Made by a program: the position numbers and the translations under genes
NCBI RefSeq assembly: GCF_006715165.1
Contig: NZ_VFMS01000001.1
Location: 2,604,001-2,668,000 of the forward strand
Direction: 5' to 3'
DNA: 64,000 nucleotides
From: Arthrobacter sp. SLBN-122
Lineage (GTDB): Bacteria > Actinomycetota > Actinomycetes > Actinomycetales > Micrococcaceae
Shown here: positions 37,100-46,385 of the stretch, piece after piece
How positions within the stretch are numbered: the stretch's first letter is position 1
Layout: every line of letters starts with the position of its first letter
The notes under the pieces: generated by a model
Told to the model about the DNA's origin: nothing
Seen by the model: the letters and a program-made list of their open reading frames with translations, nothing else
Database searches by the model: none

Positions 37100-38005
37100 A
37101 TGAAGTTTTCAGTATTTACCGCATCAACCCCCGAATGGACTCCCGAAGAAGCAGTGCAGCACCTGACTGAGCAGGGCTGGGACGGCGTGGAGTGGCGGAT
37201 CACCGACCAGGCCGGTGCCCCCGAGCCGGGATTCTGGGCCGGCAACAAGGCCACCGTCCCGCTCACCGGCATGGAAGACCACCTGGACCGCATCGCCTCC
37301 CTTACATCCGGCGCCGGCCTGGAGTTCTCCGGCGTCGGCGGATACGCCCGGTGCGACAACCATGAGGATGTTGACCGCATGCTGGCCGCCACCGCCAGGC
37401 TGGGCGCCGGCCAGGTCCGGGTGACCACACCGCCCCTGGGAACCGCGGCATGGGGAAACGAGCCTGCCAGCGGGACGCCCTACCCGGAGCTCTTTGCCAG
37501 CGCGCGCCGTGATTTCGAGTGGATCGCCGAACGGGCCGCCCACCATGGGGTGAAGGCCCTCGTGGAACTGCACCACCGCACCATCACAGCGTCGGCCTCG
37601 TCCGCGCTGCGGCTGCTGGACGGCCTGGATCCGCGGCACGTGGGCGTGATCCATGACCTGGGCAACCTGCTGATCGAGGGACAGGAGGACTACCTCCCGG
37701 CGTTCCAGCTCCTGGGCGACTACCTGGCCCATGTCCACGTGAAGAACGCGGTCTGGGTCAACAGCGGCGAAACCGATGAGTCCGGCGCGGCCGTCTTCCG
37801 GAACGAGTGGGCTCCGCTGCGTTCGGGCCAGGGCAGCGTGCTGCAGTACTTCAAGGCACTCGCGGCCTTTGGCTACGACGGGTGGGTGACCGTGGAGGAC
37901 TTCTCCACCGAACTCCCGCTGGCGGAACGGACGGCGGGGAACCTTGACTACCTCCGCTCCACGGCGGCCCTGGCGGGGCTGTCCGTCCCTGCAGGGAGGC
38001 GTTGA
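37100..38005 (+). CDS. Sugar phosphate isomerase/epimerase-like TIM-barrel protein (second copy)
   Basis: Protein of 301 residues, start ATG 37100 (MKFSVFTAS), 4 nt after the oxidoreductase. TIM-barrel metal-ligand regions are ALVELHHRTIT, GVIHDLGNLLIEG, HVHVKNAVWV and VTVEDFS. It is diverged from the copy at 35090, with only family-level likeness, so the two are unlikely to be a recent duplication. It is followed 3 nt later by uxaC. Confidence 0.85.
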   Translation: MKFSVFTASTPEWTPEEAVQHLTEQGWDGVEWRITDQAGAPEPGFWAGNKATVPLTGMEDHLDRIASLTSGAGLEFSGVGGYARCDNHEDVDRMLAATARLGAGQVRVTTPPLGTAAWGNEPASGTPYPELFASARRDFEWIAERAAHHGVKALVELHHRTITASASSALRLLDGLDPRHVGVIHDLGNLLIEGQEDYLPAFQLLGDYLAHVHVKNAVWVNSGETDESGAAVFRNEWAPLRSGQGSVLQYFKALAAFGYDGWVTVEDFSTELPLAERTAGNLDYLRSTAALAGLSVPAGRR

Positions 38006-38008
38006 CCG

Positions 38009-39412
38009 ATGGGAACGCCGATAGCGGACCACCCTGACCGGCTCCTGCCGGCCGATCCCGGTGTCCGGGACATCGCACGCTCGCTCTTCAAAACGGTGGA
38101 AGGGCTGCCCATCATTTCCCCGCACGGGCACGTGGACGCTGCCGTCATCGAGCGGAATACGCCCTTTCCGGACCCGGCTGCCCTGCTGGTCACCCCGGAC
38201 CACTACGTCACCCGGCTGATCCACGCCGGCGGTGTGCCGATGGACCAGCTGGGGCTGGGCAGCCAGCCAACCGATTCGCGGCAGGTGTGGCGGCGCTTCT
38301 GTGAGGCCTGGCCTGCCTTTGAAGGAACGGCATCGGGCTACTGGATCCGGCAGGAGTTCGCCCACGTGTTCGGCCTGGCAGAGGAACCGTCCGCGGAGAA
38401 CGCGGACCGGCTGTACGACGCTCTGCAGGCCAAACTTTCGGAACCGGGCTTCCGGCCGCGCGAGCTGTTCAAGGAATTCAACATCGAGGTGCTGGCCACC
38501 ACCGATGATCCGCTGGACACACTGGACAGCCACGCATCGCTGCACGCCGACCCCGCGTTCGCCGCGCGCGTGTTGCCCACCTTCCGGCCCGACCAGTACC
38601 TGAACATGGCGCATCCGGCGTGGCAAGACAACGTGGAACGTCTCGTCGACTCGGCCGGCGAGGGCGCTTCCGGGTATGCCGGCTACATCAGGGCACTTGA
38701 GGCCCGGCGCCGGCACTTCGTGGAGCGCGGCGCGGTCTCGGCCGACCACGGCGTCTTCACGCCTGCCACCCTGAAGCTGGACGACGCCGAGGCGGAGCGG
38801 CTTTTCGAGCGGGGGCGGGCGGGCCAGGCAAGTGGTGCTGACCGGGACGCCTTCGAGGCGCACATGATCTACCAGATGGCGCGGATGTCGGTGGAGGACG
38901 GGCTGGTGATGACTATCCATCCCGGGTCCTTCCGGAACCACCACGCACCCACGTTCGATGCGTTCGGTGCGGATACCGGCCACGACATCCCGGTGGCGGT
39001 CAACTACACCGAGGCCGTCCGGCCGCTGCTCCAGGATTTCGGGACCGCCAAGGACTTCCACCTGGTGCTGTTCACGCTCGACGAGACGGTCTTTTCCCGC
39101 GAACTTGCCCCGCTGGCCGGTTTCTACCCGTCGGTGTACCTGGGGGCGCCGTGGTGGTTCCTCGATGCCCCGGATGCGATGCTGCGCTTCCGGTCGGCGG
39201 TGACGGAGACGGCTGGCTTCTCGCGGTCCTCGGGCTTCATTGATGACACCCGTGCGTTCTGCTCCATCCCGGCCCGCCACGACACCGCCCGGCGAATCGA
39301 GGCGTCCTTCCTGGCCCGGCTGGTTGCTGAACACCGGGTCACCGAGGAACGGGCGCATGAACTGATCGTGGACATCGTGGACGCCTCGCCCCGGCGGGTG
39401 TTCAAGCTGTGA
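38009..39412 (+). CDS. uxaC: Uronate isomerase (glucuronate/galacturonate isomerase)
   Basis: Converts D-glucuronate to D-fructuronate or D-galacturonate to D-tagaturonate. The 467-residue length and amidohydrolase-fold motifs fit: ISPHGHVD (metal His-X-His), ATTDDPLDTLDSH and IHPGSFRNHH. It overlaps the next gene by 4 nt. With the following reductase and dehydratase it makes the classical route to 2-keto-3-deoxygluconate. Confidence 0.95.
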   Translation: MGTPIADHPDRLLPADPGVRDIARSLFKTVEGLPIISPHGHVDAAVIERNTPFPDPAALLVTPDHYVTRLIHAGGVPMDQLGLGSQPTDSRQVWRRFCEAWPAFEGTASGYWIRQEFAHVFGLAEEPSAENADRLYDALQAKLSEPGFRPRELFKEFNIEVLATTDDPLDTLDSHASLHADPAFAARVLPTFRPDQYLNMAHPAWQDNVERLVDSAGEGASGYAGYIRALEARRRHFVERGAVSADHGVFTPATLKLDDAEAERLFERGRAGQASGADRDAFEAHMIYQMARMSVEDGLVMTIHPGSFRNHHAPTFDAFGADTGHDIPVAVNYTEAVRPLLQDFGTAKDFHLVLFTLDETVFSRELAPLAGFYPSVYLGAPWWFLDAPDAMLRFRSAVTETAGFSRSSGFIDDTRAFCSIPARHDTARRIEASFLARLVAEHRVTEERAHELIVDIVDASPRRVFKL

Positions 39413-40917
39413 ATGCGGCCCCGCCTGTCCCGGACCCTGTTCCTGCCCTGAACCCTGTTCCTGCGCTGGACCGGAGCCTGAAGCCGCTGCCCAAGGCCCC
39501 GGTGCGCATTGTCCACCTGGGCCTGGGAGCCTTCCACCGGTCCCACCAGGCCTGGTACACCCAGCATGCGCCGGACGCGGCCGAGTGGGGGATCGCGGCG
39601 TTCACCGGACGCCGGCCGGATGCCGCGGAGGCGCTCACCGCCCAGGACTGCCTTTACACCCTTGTGGAGAGGTCCGCCGGCGGGGACAGCTTCGAAGTGA
39701 TCGGCAGCATTGTTGAAGCCGTGGATGGGGCCGACGTCGCCCGGCTCTGCCAGCTCGTCGCCGCCCCGGAAACTGCGGTCGTCACGCTGACCATCACCGA
39801 GGCCGCCTACGGCTTGGCGGCGGATGGAACGTTCGACGCCGATGCGCCGGGTGTGGCGGATGACCTCCGCGCGCTGTCGGCAGCGGCGGCCGGGGAGACT
39901 TCCACTTCCGGGGAGCCTTCCGCGCCCGGTGGGACTGCTGCTTCCGGCGAGGCAAGGGTGCCCGGCACTCCGTTGGGACGCCTGGTGTGGGCCCTGGCAG
40001 CCCGGAAAGACAGCGGCGCCGGACCGATCGCCGTCGTCAGCTGTGACAACCTTTCGGCCAATGGTGACGTTGCCCGCCGTGGCGTCCTGGGCATGGCCGC
40101 AGCCTGGGGCCAGGACCTGGTGGAGTGGATCGCGGCGAATGTCAGCTTCGTCAGCACCTCCGTGGACCGGATCACCCCCCGGACCACGGACGCGGACATG
40201 GCGGAAGTGGCGGAGCAATGCGGTTACCGTGACAGCTCGCCGGTGGTTGCCGAGCCGTTCCGGAACTGGGTGCTCAGCGGCGATTTCCCGGCGGGAAGGC
40301 CGCGCTGGGAAGATGCCGGCGCCGTGGTGGTTGATGAGATCGAGCCCTACGAAAACCGGAAACTGTGGCTCCTCAACGGTTCACATTCAATCCTGGCGTA
40401 TGCCGGTCAGCTGCGGGGGCACGCCACTGTGGCCGAAGCCCTGGCCGACCCACTGTGCCGGAAGGCAGTGGAAGATTTTTGGGACGAGGCCGCCAACCAC
40501 CTGCGCGCCGAGGGCCTGGACATCCCCGGGTACCGGCAGGCGCTGCTTGAGCGTTTTGGAAACGCCCGGATCGCCCACCGGCTTGCCCAGATCGCTGCCG
40601 ATGCCACCACAAAACTGCGGATGCGCGCCGTACCTGTCCTGGCAGCCGAACGCGCCGAAGGCCGCAGCGGTTCCGGCGCAGCCCTGATGCTGGCCGCCTG
40701 GATCGACTACGTGGCCGCGGCCGGGGAATTCCAGGATCCGCTGGCCGGAGAGATCCGGGCGTCCGCTGCCCTTGAGGGCACAGAACGGGTCCAGGCCCTG
40801 CTCCGTCTGGTCAATGCCGGCATCGCTGAGGACACGGACATAGTTTCCCTGGTCCACAGGCTGTGCGGGTCCTTTTCCGCAACAACTGCGGCCTCCGCCG
40901 CCCACACGCATACCTGA
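39409..40917 (+). CDS. uxuB: Mannitol-dehydrogenase-family oxidoreductase, D-fructuronate reductase
   Basis: NAD-dependent enzyme of 502 residues. The N-terminal VHLGLGAFHRSHQAWYTQ and the C-terminal NGSHSILAYAG and catalytic-region blocks match the mannitol dehydrogenase family. Between uxaC and mannonate dehydratase it is most simply D-mannonate oxidoreductase. A Ser/Gly/Pro-rich insertion of about 25 residues (near 163-187) interrupts the Rossmann part and is not usual. The alternative is a mannitol/arabitol dehydrogenase. Confidence 0.85.
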   Translation: MNAAPPVPDPVPALNPVPALDRSLKPLPKAPVRIVHLGLGAFHRSHQAWYTQHAPDAAEWGIAAFTGRRPDAAEALTAQDCLYTLVERSAGGDSFEVIGSIVEAVDGADVARLCQLVAAPETAVVTLTITEAAYGLAADGTFDADAPGVADDLRALSAAAAGETSTSGEPSAPGGTAASGEARVPGTPLGRLVWALAARKDSGAGPIAVVSCDNLSANGDVARRGVLGMAAAWGQDLVEWIAANVSFVSTSVDRITPRTTDADMAEVAEQCGYRDSSPVVAEPFRNWVLSGDFPAGRPRWEDAGAVVVDEIEPYENRKLWLLNGSHSILAYAGQLRGHATVAEALADPLCRKAVEDFWDEAANHLRAEGLDIPGYRQALLERFGNARIAHRLAQIAADATTKLRMRAVPVLAAERAEGRSGSGAALMLAAWIDYVAAAGEFQDPLAGEIRASAALEGTERVQALLRLVNAGIAEDTDIVSLVHRLCGSFSATTAASAAHTHT

Positions 40918-40983
40918 CCCTGCTTTTTGAACCCCGCTTACTTGAATCCTGCTTTTTACTTCCGGAAGGAACAGTTAATTCCC

Positions 40984-42213
40984 ATGAAGATCGTTGCCGC
41001 CGATGTGTTTGTGACCAGTCCGTCCCGGAACTTCGTGACCCTCCGGATCACCACGGAGGATGGTGTGACCGGTATTGGTGATGCCACGTTGAACGGGCGT
41101 GAGCTGGCTGTTGCGGCGTATTTGAAGGAGCATGTGGCGCAGCTGTTGATCGGCAAGGATCCGCACCGGATCGAGGATACGTGGCAGTTCCTGTACCGCT
41201 CTTCGTATTGGCGGCGGGGTCCGGTGACGATGGCGGCGATCGCTGCGGTGGATATGGCGTTGTGGGATATCAAGGGCAAGCTGGCGGGGATGCCGGTGTA
41301 CCAGTTGCTGGGTGGGGCGTCGCGGAACGGGTTGCGGGCGTACGGGCACGCGTCCGGGGCTGATATTCCGTCGTTGTTTGATTCGGTGCGGGAGCACCTG
41401 GAGCTGGGCTATAAGTCGATCCGGATCCAGACGGCGGTGCCGGGGATCAAGGCGGTGTACGGTGTTGCGGCGCAGGCACAGGCGTCGGGGGAGCGGTATG
41501 ACTATGAGCCGGCCGGGCGGGGTGCGTTCCCGGTGGAGGAGGACTGGGACACCCGGGCGTACCTGCGGCACTTGCCGACCGTGTTTGAGGCGGTGCGGAA
41601 TGAGTTTGGGCCGGAGATCCCGTTGCTGCATGACGGGCATCACCGGATGACGCCGATCCAGGCCGCGAAGCTGGGCAAGGCGTTGGAGCCGTATGACTTG
41701 TTCTGGTTGGAGGACTGCACGCCGGCGGAGAACCAGGAGGGCCTGCGCCTGGTGCGGCAGCACACCACCACGCCGCTGGCGATCGGGGAGATCTTCAACA
41801 CCGTGTATGACTTCCAGACGCTGATCAAGGAACAGCTGATCGATTACGTCCGTGCCGCGTCCACGCACTTTGGCGGCATTTCGCCGTTGAAGAAGGTGAT
41901 GGATTTCGCCGCGCAGTACCAGATCAAGTCCGGCTTCCACGGGCCGACGGATATTTCCCCGGTGGGCTTCGCGGCGCAGCTGCATGTCGGGTTGGCGATC
42001 CATAACTACGGGATCCAGGAATACATGCAGCACTCGGACAAGACCAACGAGGTCTTCGAGCAGTCCATGACGTTCACCGACGGGTACCTGCACCCGGGCG
42101 ACAAGCCGGGCATTGGCGTCGAATTCAACGAAGAAGCCGCCGCAGCCTATCCCTACCAGCAGGCCTACCTGCCCTACAACCGCCTCGTCGACGGCACCGT
42201 CCACGACTGGTAA
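40984..42213 (+). CDS. D-mannonate dehydratase, enolase superfamily (ManD)
   Basis: Dehydrates D-mannonate to 2-keto-3-deoxy-D-gluconate with Mg2+. The 409-residue protein has the ManD features: [52 protein letters not shown] and the C-terminal [12 protein letters not shown] chose ATG 40984 (MKIVAADV) with GGAAGGA at 40964-40970, 13 nt away. Codons in the first two thirds end mostly in G or T, unlike the C-ending codons of its neighbours. Family members vary in activity. Confidence 0.9.
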   Translation: MKIVAADVFVTSPSRNFVTLRITTEDGVTGIGDATLNGRELAVAAYLKEHVAQLLIGKDPHRIEDTWQFLYRSSYWRRGPVTMAAIAAVDMALWDIKGKLAGMPVYQLLGGASRNGLRAYGHASGADIPSLFDSVREHLELGYKSIRIQTAVPGIKAVYGVAAQAQASGERYDYEPAGRGAFPVEEDWDTRAYLRHLPTVFEAVRNEFGPEIPLLHDGHHRMTPIQAAKLGKALEPYDLFWLEDCTPAENQEGLRLVRQHTTTPLAIGEIFNTVYDFQTLIKEQLIDYVRAASTHFGGISPLKKVMDFAAQYQIKSGFHGPTDISPVGFAAQLHVGLAIHNYGIQEYMQHSDKTNEVFEQSMTFTDGYLHPGDKPGIGVEFNEEAAAAYPYQQAYLPYNRLVDGTVHDW

Positions 42214-42223
42214 GGAACAAACA

Positions 42224-44503
42224 ATGACCAAGCACCGCATCATCGTCATGGGCGTTTCCGGCTGCGGCAAGACCACCATCGGCGACCTCGTGGCCCGTGA
42301 GCTGGGTGTCCCGTTCCTGGACGGCGACTCCCTCCACCCGGTGGAGAACGTGGCCAAGATGGCGGCCGGGACACCGCTGACGGATGAGGACCGCTGGCCC
42401 TGGCTCGCCACGGTGGGGACCGAGCTGGCAAAGGCCGGTGACGGCGGACTGGTCCTGGCGTGCTCCGCATTGCGCCGCAGCTACCGTGACGCTATCCGGA
42501 AACAGGCGCCGGACACCATCTTCCTGCACCTGAAAGGCAGCAAGGAGGTCCTCAAGGCGCGGACGGAAGGCCGCACCGGGCACTTCATGCCACCGGCACT
42601 GCTCGAATCCCAGCTCGCCACCCTGGAACCACTGCAGGAGGACGAACGCGGCGTGGTGGTGGACATTGCCGCGCCCGTCGCAGAAGTGGTGGCCGAGGCA
42701 CTCAAGGGGATCGCCGCCGTCGTACGTCCTGCCAATGCCGCGCCGGGCACCCGGCCGCGGCAGTTCGACGTCGACCTTGCGGCCGCGCCGTTCAATCTCG
42801 ACGCCGACGCGATCGCCTGGGTGGAGGGCACCCTTGGTGCCATGACGCTCGAGGAAAAGATCGGGCAGCTGTTCATCAACCACAACAACGACTATTCACC
42901 CGAATACCTCGATGGTGTGCTGGAGAACTACCACGTGGGCGGCATGCGGTACCGGCCGGGTCCTTCCGCTGCCGTGCAGGAACACATACGTTACGCACAG
43001 TCCAAGTCCCGCATTCCGCTGCTGATTGCGTCCAACCCGGAGATGGGCGGCGCCGGCAGCTGCGACGACGGCACGTTTGTGTCCACGCACCTCCAGGCGG
43101 GTTCTCACCCGGACAAGTCCATTGCCCGGCAGATGGGCCAGGTGGCTGGGGTGGAGACCGCGGCGCTGGGGTGCAACTGGGCGTTCGCGCCGATCGTGGA
43201 CATCCACTACAACTGGCGGAACACCGTCATTTCCACGCGGTCCTTTGGAAACACGCCGGAGATTGTGGTGGAGCGCGCCAAGGAGTATTTCGACGGCATC
43301 AGCGAATCCCCCACCGCCTGTGCCATGAAGCACTTCCCCGGCGACGGAATCGATGAGCGGGACCAGCACGTGGTCACGTCCTACAACACCCTTGGCTACG
43401 AGGAATGGAACCGGACCTACGGGCACGTGTACCGGGAGATGATTGCCCACGGCGTGCAATCCATCATGGTGGGCCACATTGGTGCGCCTAAGGTGTCCCG
43501 GCATTTCCGGCCGGACCTTTCCGATGCCGAAATTCTGCCGGCCACTCTGTCCCCGGAGCTCCTGCAGGACCTGCTGCGCGGTGAGCTTGGCTTCAACGGC
43601 CTGGTCCTCACCGACGCCTCGCAGATGGTGGGCCTGACGCAGGCGATGAGGCGCAGGGACCTGGTCCCGGCCACCATTGCCGCCGGCTGCGACATGTTCC
43701 TGTTTTTCCGGAACCCGTCCGAGGACTTCCAGTACATGCTGGACGGGTACAAGTCCGGGGTCATCACCGAGCAGAGGCTTCATGATGCGCTGCGCCGGAT
43801 TCTTGGGCTGAAGGCGTCTTTGGGGCTGCACCTGAAATCTGCGGACCAGCTGGTACCGCCTGCCGGGGCGCTGGCCGTGATTGTGAGTGCCGAACACCGT
43901 GCCATCGCCGCGGAGATCGCGGACAAGACCGTGACGCTGGTCAAGGACACGGCCGGGAACCTGCCCATCACGCCGGCCACGCATCCCCGGATCCGGTTGT
44001 ACGGGATCTCCGGCGGGGCCGACTTCACCCGCTCTGACCCATTGGCCTACCTGGAGGTGGTGAAGGAGGAACTGGAAGCTGCCGGATTCGAGGTGTTCTT
44101 GTTCCGGACGGCTGAACAGCGCGAGGCGGCGGGGGAAAAGGGGGTGAACTTCATGTCCATCATCTCCGAGGAAGCCACCGGCGACTACGCCGGGAAGTAC
44201 GACGCCGCGTTTGTCTTTGCCAACGTGAAGGGCTTCGCGCAGGAGGCAGCCATCCGGATCAAGTGGTCCTCGCCGATGGCGGCGGAAATCCCGTGGTACG
44301 TGACGGAGGTGCCCACGGTGTTCGTGTCCCTGAACCAGCCGAACCACCTGATCGACGTGCCGATGGTTAAGACGGCCATCCACGCCCATGCGGGCACCCG
44401 GGAAGCCATCCGGGCGGCCGTGGAGAAGATCCAGGGCAAGTCCGAATTCCAGGGCACGTTCAACGAGAACGTATTTTGCGGGTCATTCGACACCCGGCTG
44501 TAG
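42224..44503 (+). CDS. Gluconokinase fused to glycoside hydrolase family 3
   Basis: Single frame of 759 residues. Residues 1-168 are a GntK-type gluconokinase (P-loop GVSGCGKT at 10-17; LDGDSLHP; ACSALRRSYRD; LEPLQEDE). After a linker of about 20 residues, 190-535 form a GH3 catalytic domain with KHFPGDG at 369-375, a NagZ-like D380-Q-H382 pair and the likely nucleophile D464 in LVLTDASQM. Residues 550-759 resemble a GH3 C-terminal domain. There is no signal peptide, so it acts inside the cell. AAGGAA precedes ATG 42224. Each half is recognisable; the combination is not one I know. Confidence 0.88.
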   Translation: MTKHRIIVMGVSGCGKTTIGDLVARELGVPFLDGDSLHPVENVAKMAAGTPLTDEDRWPWLATVGTELAKAGDGGLVLACSALRRSYRDAIRKQAPDTIFLHLKGSKEVLKARTEGRTGHFMPPALLESQLATLEPLQEDERGVVVDIAAPVAEVVAEALKGIAAVVRPANAAPGTRPRQFDVDLAAAPFNLDADAIAWVEGTLGAMTLEEKIGQLFINHNNDYSPEYLDGVLENYHVGGMRYRPGPSAAVQEHIRYAQSKSRIPLLIASNPEMGGAGSCDDGTFVSTHLQAGSHPDKSIARQMGQVAGVETAALGCNWAFAPIVDIHYNWRNTVISTRSFGNTPEIVVERAKEYFDGISESPTACAMKHFPGDGIDERDQHVVTSYNTLGYEEWNRTYGHVYREMIAHGVQSIMVGHIGAPKVSRHFRPDLSDAEILPATLSPELLQDLLRGELGFNGLVLTDASQMVGLTQAMRRRDLVPATIAAGCDMFLFFRNPSEDFQYMLDGYKSGVITEQRLHDALRRILGLKASLGLHLKSADQLVPPAGALAVIVSAEHRAIAAEIADKTVTLVKDTAGNLPITPATHPRIRLYGISGGADFTRSDPLAYLEVVKEELEAAGFEVFLFRTAEQREAAGEKGVNFMSIISEEATGDYAGKYDAAFVFANVKGFAQEAAIRIKWSSPMAAEIPWYVTEVPTVFVSLNQPNHLIDVPMVKTAIHAHAGTREAIRAAVEKIQGKSEFQGTFNENVFCGSFDTRL

Positions 44504-44511
44504 GAAAGAAC

Positions 44512-44551
44512 CGAAGGAGGCGCCACCGCAGCAGCGGTGGCGCCTCCTTCG
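44512..44551. terminator. Bidirectional hairpin ending the sugar operon
   Basis: An 18-bp perfect stem (44512-44529 with 44534-44551) and the 4-nt loop AGCA lie between the convergent kinase-GH3 and Rho-N genes. Confidence 0.9.
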
Positions 44552-44570
44552 TTCGCAGTCCTGGGAGCGC

Positions 44571-45200
44571 TTAGGCGTCCTCGCGGTCCGGGTTCTCCAG
44601 GCGGAAGAAGTTGGACTGGTTTCCATCAGTCCGTTGCTCCTGGTAGATGAAATTGAGGCGGCGCTCGTCAAAGGTTTTGAACCATTCTTCCCAGCTGACT
44701 TCGCGCAGGTTGCTGTCCTTGTCCCGGAAATCGATGCGCAGGACGCCAAGGTGGTCGCCATGTTCTGTGCCTTCAACTGTTGCAGGCACGCCGCCGCGTT
44801 CTTCGGCCCACTGCCTGATCACCTCGTGGTGGGTGGTTGCCAGGCTTCGGCCCTCGCGTTCGGGCTCTTCATCGGTGGAGGTGATTTCCTGTGAGTACTT
44901 CAGCGATTTGGAGGAGTCGTCGCCGTAGCGGACCTTGCCGCCGTCGGGGCCGGCGCCCAGGTCCTGTGCGTCTTCCGTGTCTTCTGATTGGTTGCCGCCG
45001 CCTTTACCCTGGCTGTGGTCCCCGCCTTCCTGCCGGGCCTTGGCAACCTCCTTCACCAGCTCTTCCTTGCGCAGGCCGGACGTGCCAGGGATGTTCTCCG
45101 CCTTGGCCTCGTTGCGGAGTTCGTCCACCTTCATGTTGCGCAGTTCCGTTTCACTCACATCAGGGGTATTCGGCGTCTGGTTACCAGGCTTCTCACTCAT
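44571..45200 (-). CDS. Rho-N / SAP-like domain protein, otherwise unknown
   Basis: Acidic, polar protein of 209 residues. An N-terminal Rho-termination-factor N-like helix bundle (LRNMKVDELRNEAKAENIPG, then GLRKEELVKEVAKA, residues about 20-55) suggests nucleic-acid contact. A disordered Gly/Gln/Asp linker follows, then a C-terminal part ending HHEVIRQWAEERGG and VSWEEWFKTFDERRLNFIYQ. The latter resembles small stress-linked actinobacterial proteins with an hypothetical role. AAGGAGGA lies before ATG 45200. Confidence 0.75.
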   Translation of the reverse strand: MSEKPGNQTPNTPDVSETELRNMKVDELRNEAKAENIPGTSGLRKEELVKEVAKARQEGGDHSQGKGGGNQSEDTEDAQDLGAGPDGGKVRYGDDSSKSLKYSQEITSTDEEPEREGRSLATTHHEVIRQWAEERGGVPATVEGTEHGDHLGVLRIDFRDKDSNLREVSWEEWFKTFDERRLNFIYQEQRTDGNQSNFFRLENPDREDA

Positions 45201-45365
45201 GGCAGGTCCTCCTTGTGTTGAGCTGTTCGGCAGAATCGACAAATGATAAGGCTGCTTACTTTTCTAGCCGCTGCCGGATGATGCGTCAAGCACAGGCGCC
45301 CGGTGACAGATGCTCCACACATCCCGGCTCGGTCCGGTGCATGGGCACCCGCGTATTGTGAAGCA

Positions 45366-45911
45366 GTGAACTTTTCCTGCAAAATTTCTGAGGACGTTGT
45401 GCTCCGGCCCGTTGAGCAGGCGGATGCCGGGGCGCTGGCGGCGGCCTTTCAAGCGAACCGCTCACATCTCGCCCCATGGGAGCCGGTCCGGCCTGCGGAG
45501 TTTTACACCGTCCAGGGCCAGCAGGGACTGGTTGAACGACGGCGGGCTGAACTGGATTCGGGCACGGCACTTCCCATGGTGCTGGCGCGGGACGACGGCA
45601 TCGTCGGGCTGCTGACCCTGAGCTCGATCGTGCGCGGTGCATTCCAGAACGCGCACCTGGGCTACTGGATCTCCCACGCATTTCAGGGCGCAGGGCTCAT
45701 GACAGCGGCTGTGGGTGCCGCCGTCAATATCGCCGCAACTGGCCTCGGCCTCCACAGGCTCGAGGCCGCAACCCTGGTGCACAACACAGCATCGCGGCGG
45801 GTGCTGGAAAAGAACGGGTTTGAGGCCTATGGCATGGCGGCCGCCTACCTCCGGATAGCGGGCCAATGGCAGGACCACCGGATGTATCAGCGGATTCTCC
45901 AAGGCAATTGA
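45366..45911 (+). CDS. GNAT family N-acetyltransferase, RimJ/RimL-like
   Basis: Acetyl-CoA-dependent transferase of 181 residues. The acetyl-CoA motif is in HAFQGAGLMTAAVGAA, preceded by LGYWIS and followed by LHRLEAATLVHNTASRRVLEKNGF, the RimJ/RimL pattern that acetylates ribosomal protein N-termini or small amines. GTG 45366 places the conserved LRPVEQADA near residue 15; a GTG at 45303 would add 21 residues and is the alternative. Confidence 0.85.
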   Translation: MNFSCKISEDVVLRPVEQADAGALAAAFQANRSHLAPWEPVRPAEFYTVQGQQGLVERRRAELDSGTALPMVLARDDGIVGLLTLSSIVRGAFQNAHLGYWISHAFQGAGLMTAAVGAAVNIAATGLGLHRLEAATLVHNTASRRVLEKNGFEAYGMAAAYLRIAGQWQDHRMYQRILQGN

Positions 45912-45955
45912 ACACCATTGCGGACTGCTCGGTGATGACGTTACGGGTCCTAAGA

Positions 45956-46141
45956 TCAGGCGGCCGTTTCCTTCGACTGCTGATGGAAACGTCCGAGCCG
46001 CTGGAGGTACAGATACATCCCGAGGAAAGTGATGGCCCCCAAAACCGCGCCACCCCAGATTGCTATCGCCACAACGCTGATGGCCACCCCGTACATTGCG
46101 GTTAAGGCCAGCCAGTAGTTCCTGACGATGTTGTTGTCCAT
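45956..46141 (-). CDS. Small two-helix membrane protein
   Basis: Protein of 61 residues (MDNNIVRNYW...). Two hydrophobic stretches (ALTAMYGVAISVVAIAIW and AVLGAITFLGMYLYL) are followed by a basic/polar tail. I chose ATG 46141, the last of three nearby Met codons, because GAGGA lies a few nt upstream. No family or function is recognised. Confidence 0.6.
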   Translation of the reverse strand: MDNNIVRNYWLALTAMYGVAISVVAIAIWGGAVLGAITFLGMYLYLQRLGRFHQQSKETAA

Positions 46142-46175
46142 CAGCATCCTCATCTAAAGGGGCAAGTGGTTCACG

Positions 46176-46385
46176 CTATTCCTCCTGCCGGGCCCACGTA
46201 TAGGGGTTTGGTTCGTGCCCGCCGCGCCGGCCTTGCTCAAACCCCTGTTGCCACGCCTTCCCAACCGCGGACACCAGGTCAGCCAGCAAGGGATAGTAGG
46301 GATGGTCAGGGCCGATGTAGATCATTTCGTCGGCGGCTCGGTCCACGGCGGCGCGGACCTGGTTCTCTGCAGCAGTACCGGCCAT
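46176..46385 (-). CDS. Small hypothetical protein, 69 residues
   Basis: Soluble helical protein starting MAGTAAENQVR, with GGAGGAAGG before ATG 46385. AAVDRAADEMIYIGPDHPYY and ADLVSAVGKAWQQGFEQG suggest two helices. It lies 34 nt upstream of the small membrane gene on the same strand, so the two may be co-transcribed. Function unknown. Confidence 0.6.
   Translation of the reverse strand: MAGTAAENQVRAAVDRAADEMIYIGPDHPYYPLLADLVSAVGKAWQQGFEQGRRGGHEPNPYTWARQEE

Noticed and set aside
37124..39358. Minus-strand frame of 744 codons across the isomerase and uxaC genes
   Set aside because: The opposite strand encodes well-matched TIM-barrel and UxaC proteins with coupled starts; this frame has no recognisable domain.
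42700..42800. Kinase-GH3 junction as a frameshift artefact
   Set aside because: There is no stop, homopolymer run or second ribosome site at the junction, and the linker composition is natural. It is kept as a fusion but flagged for checking.
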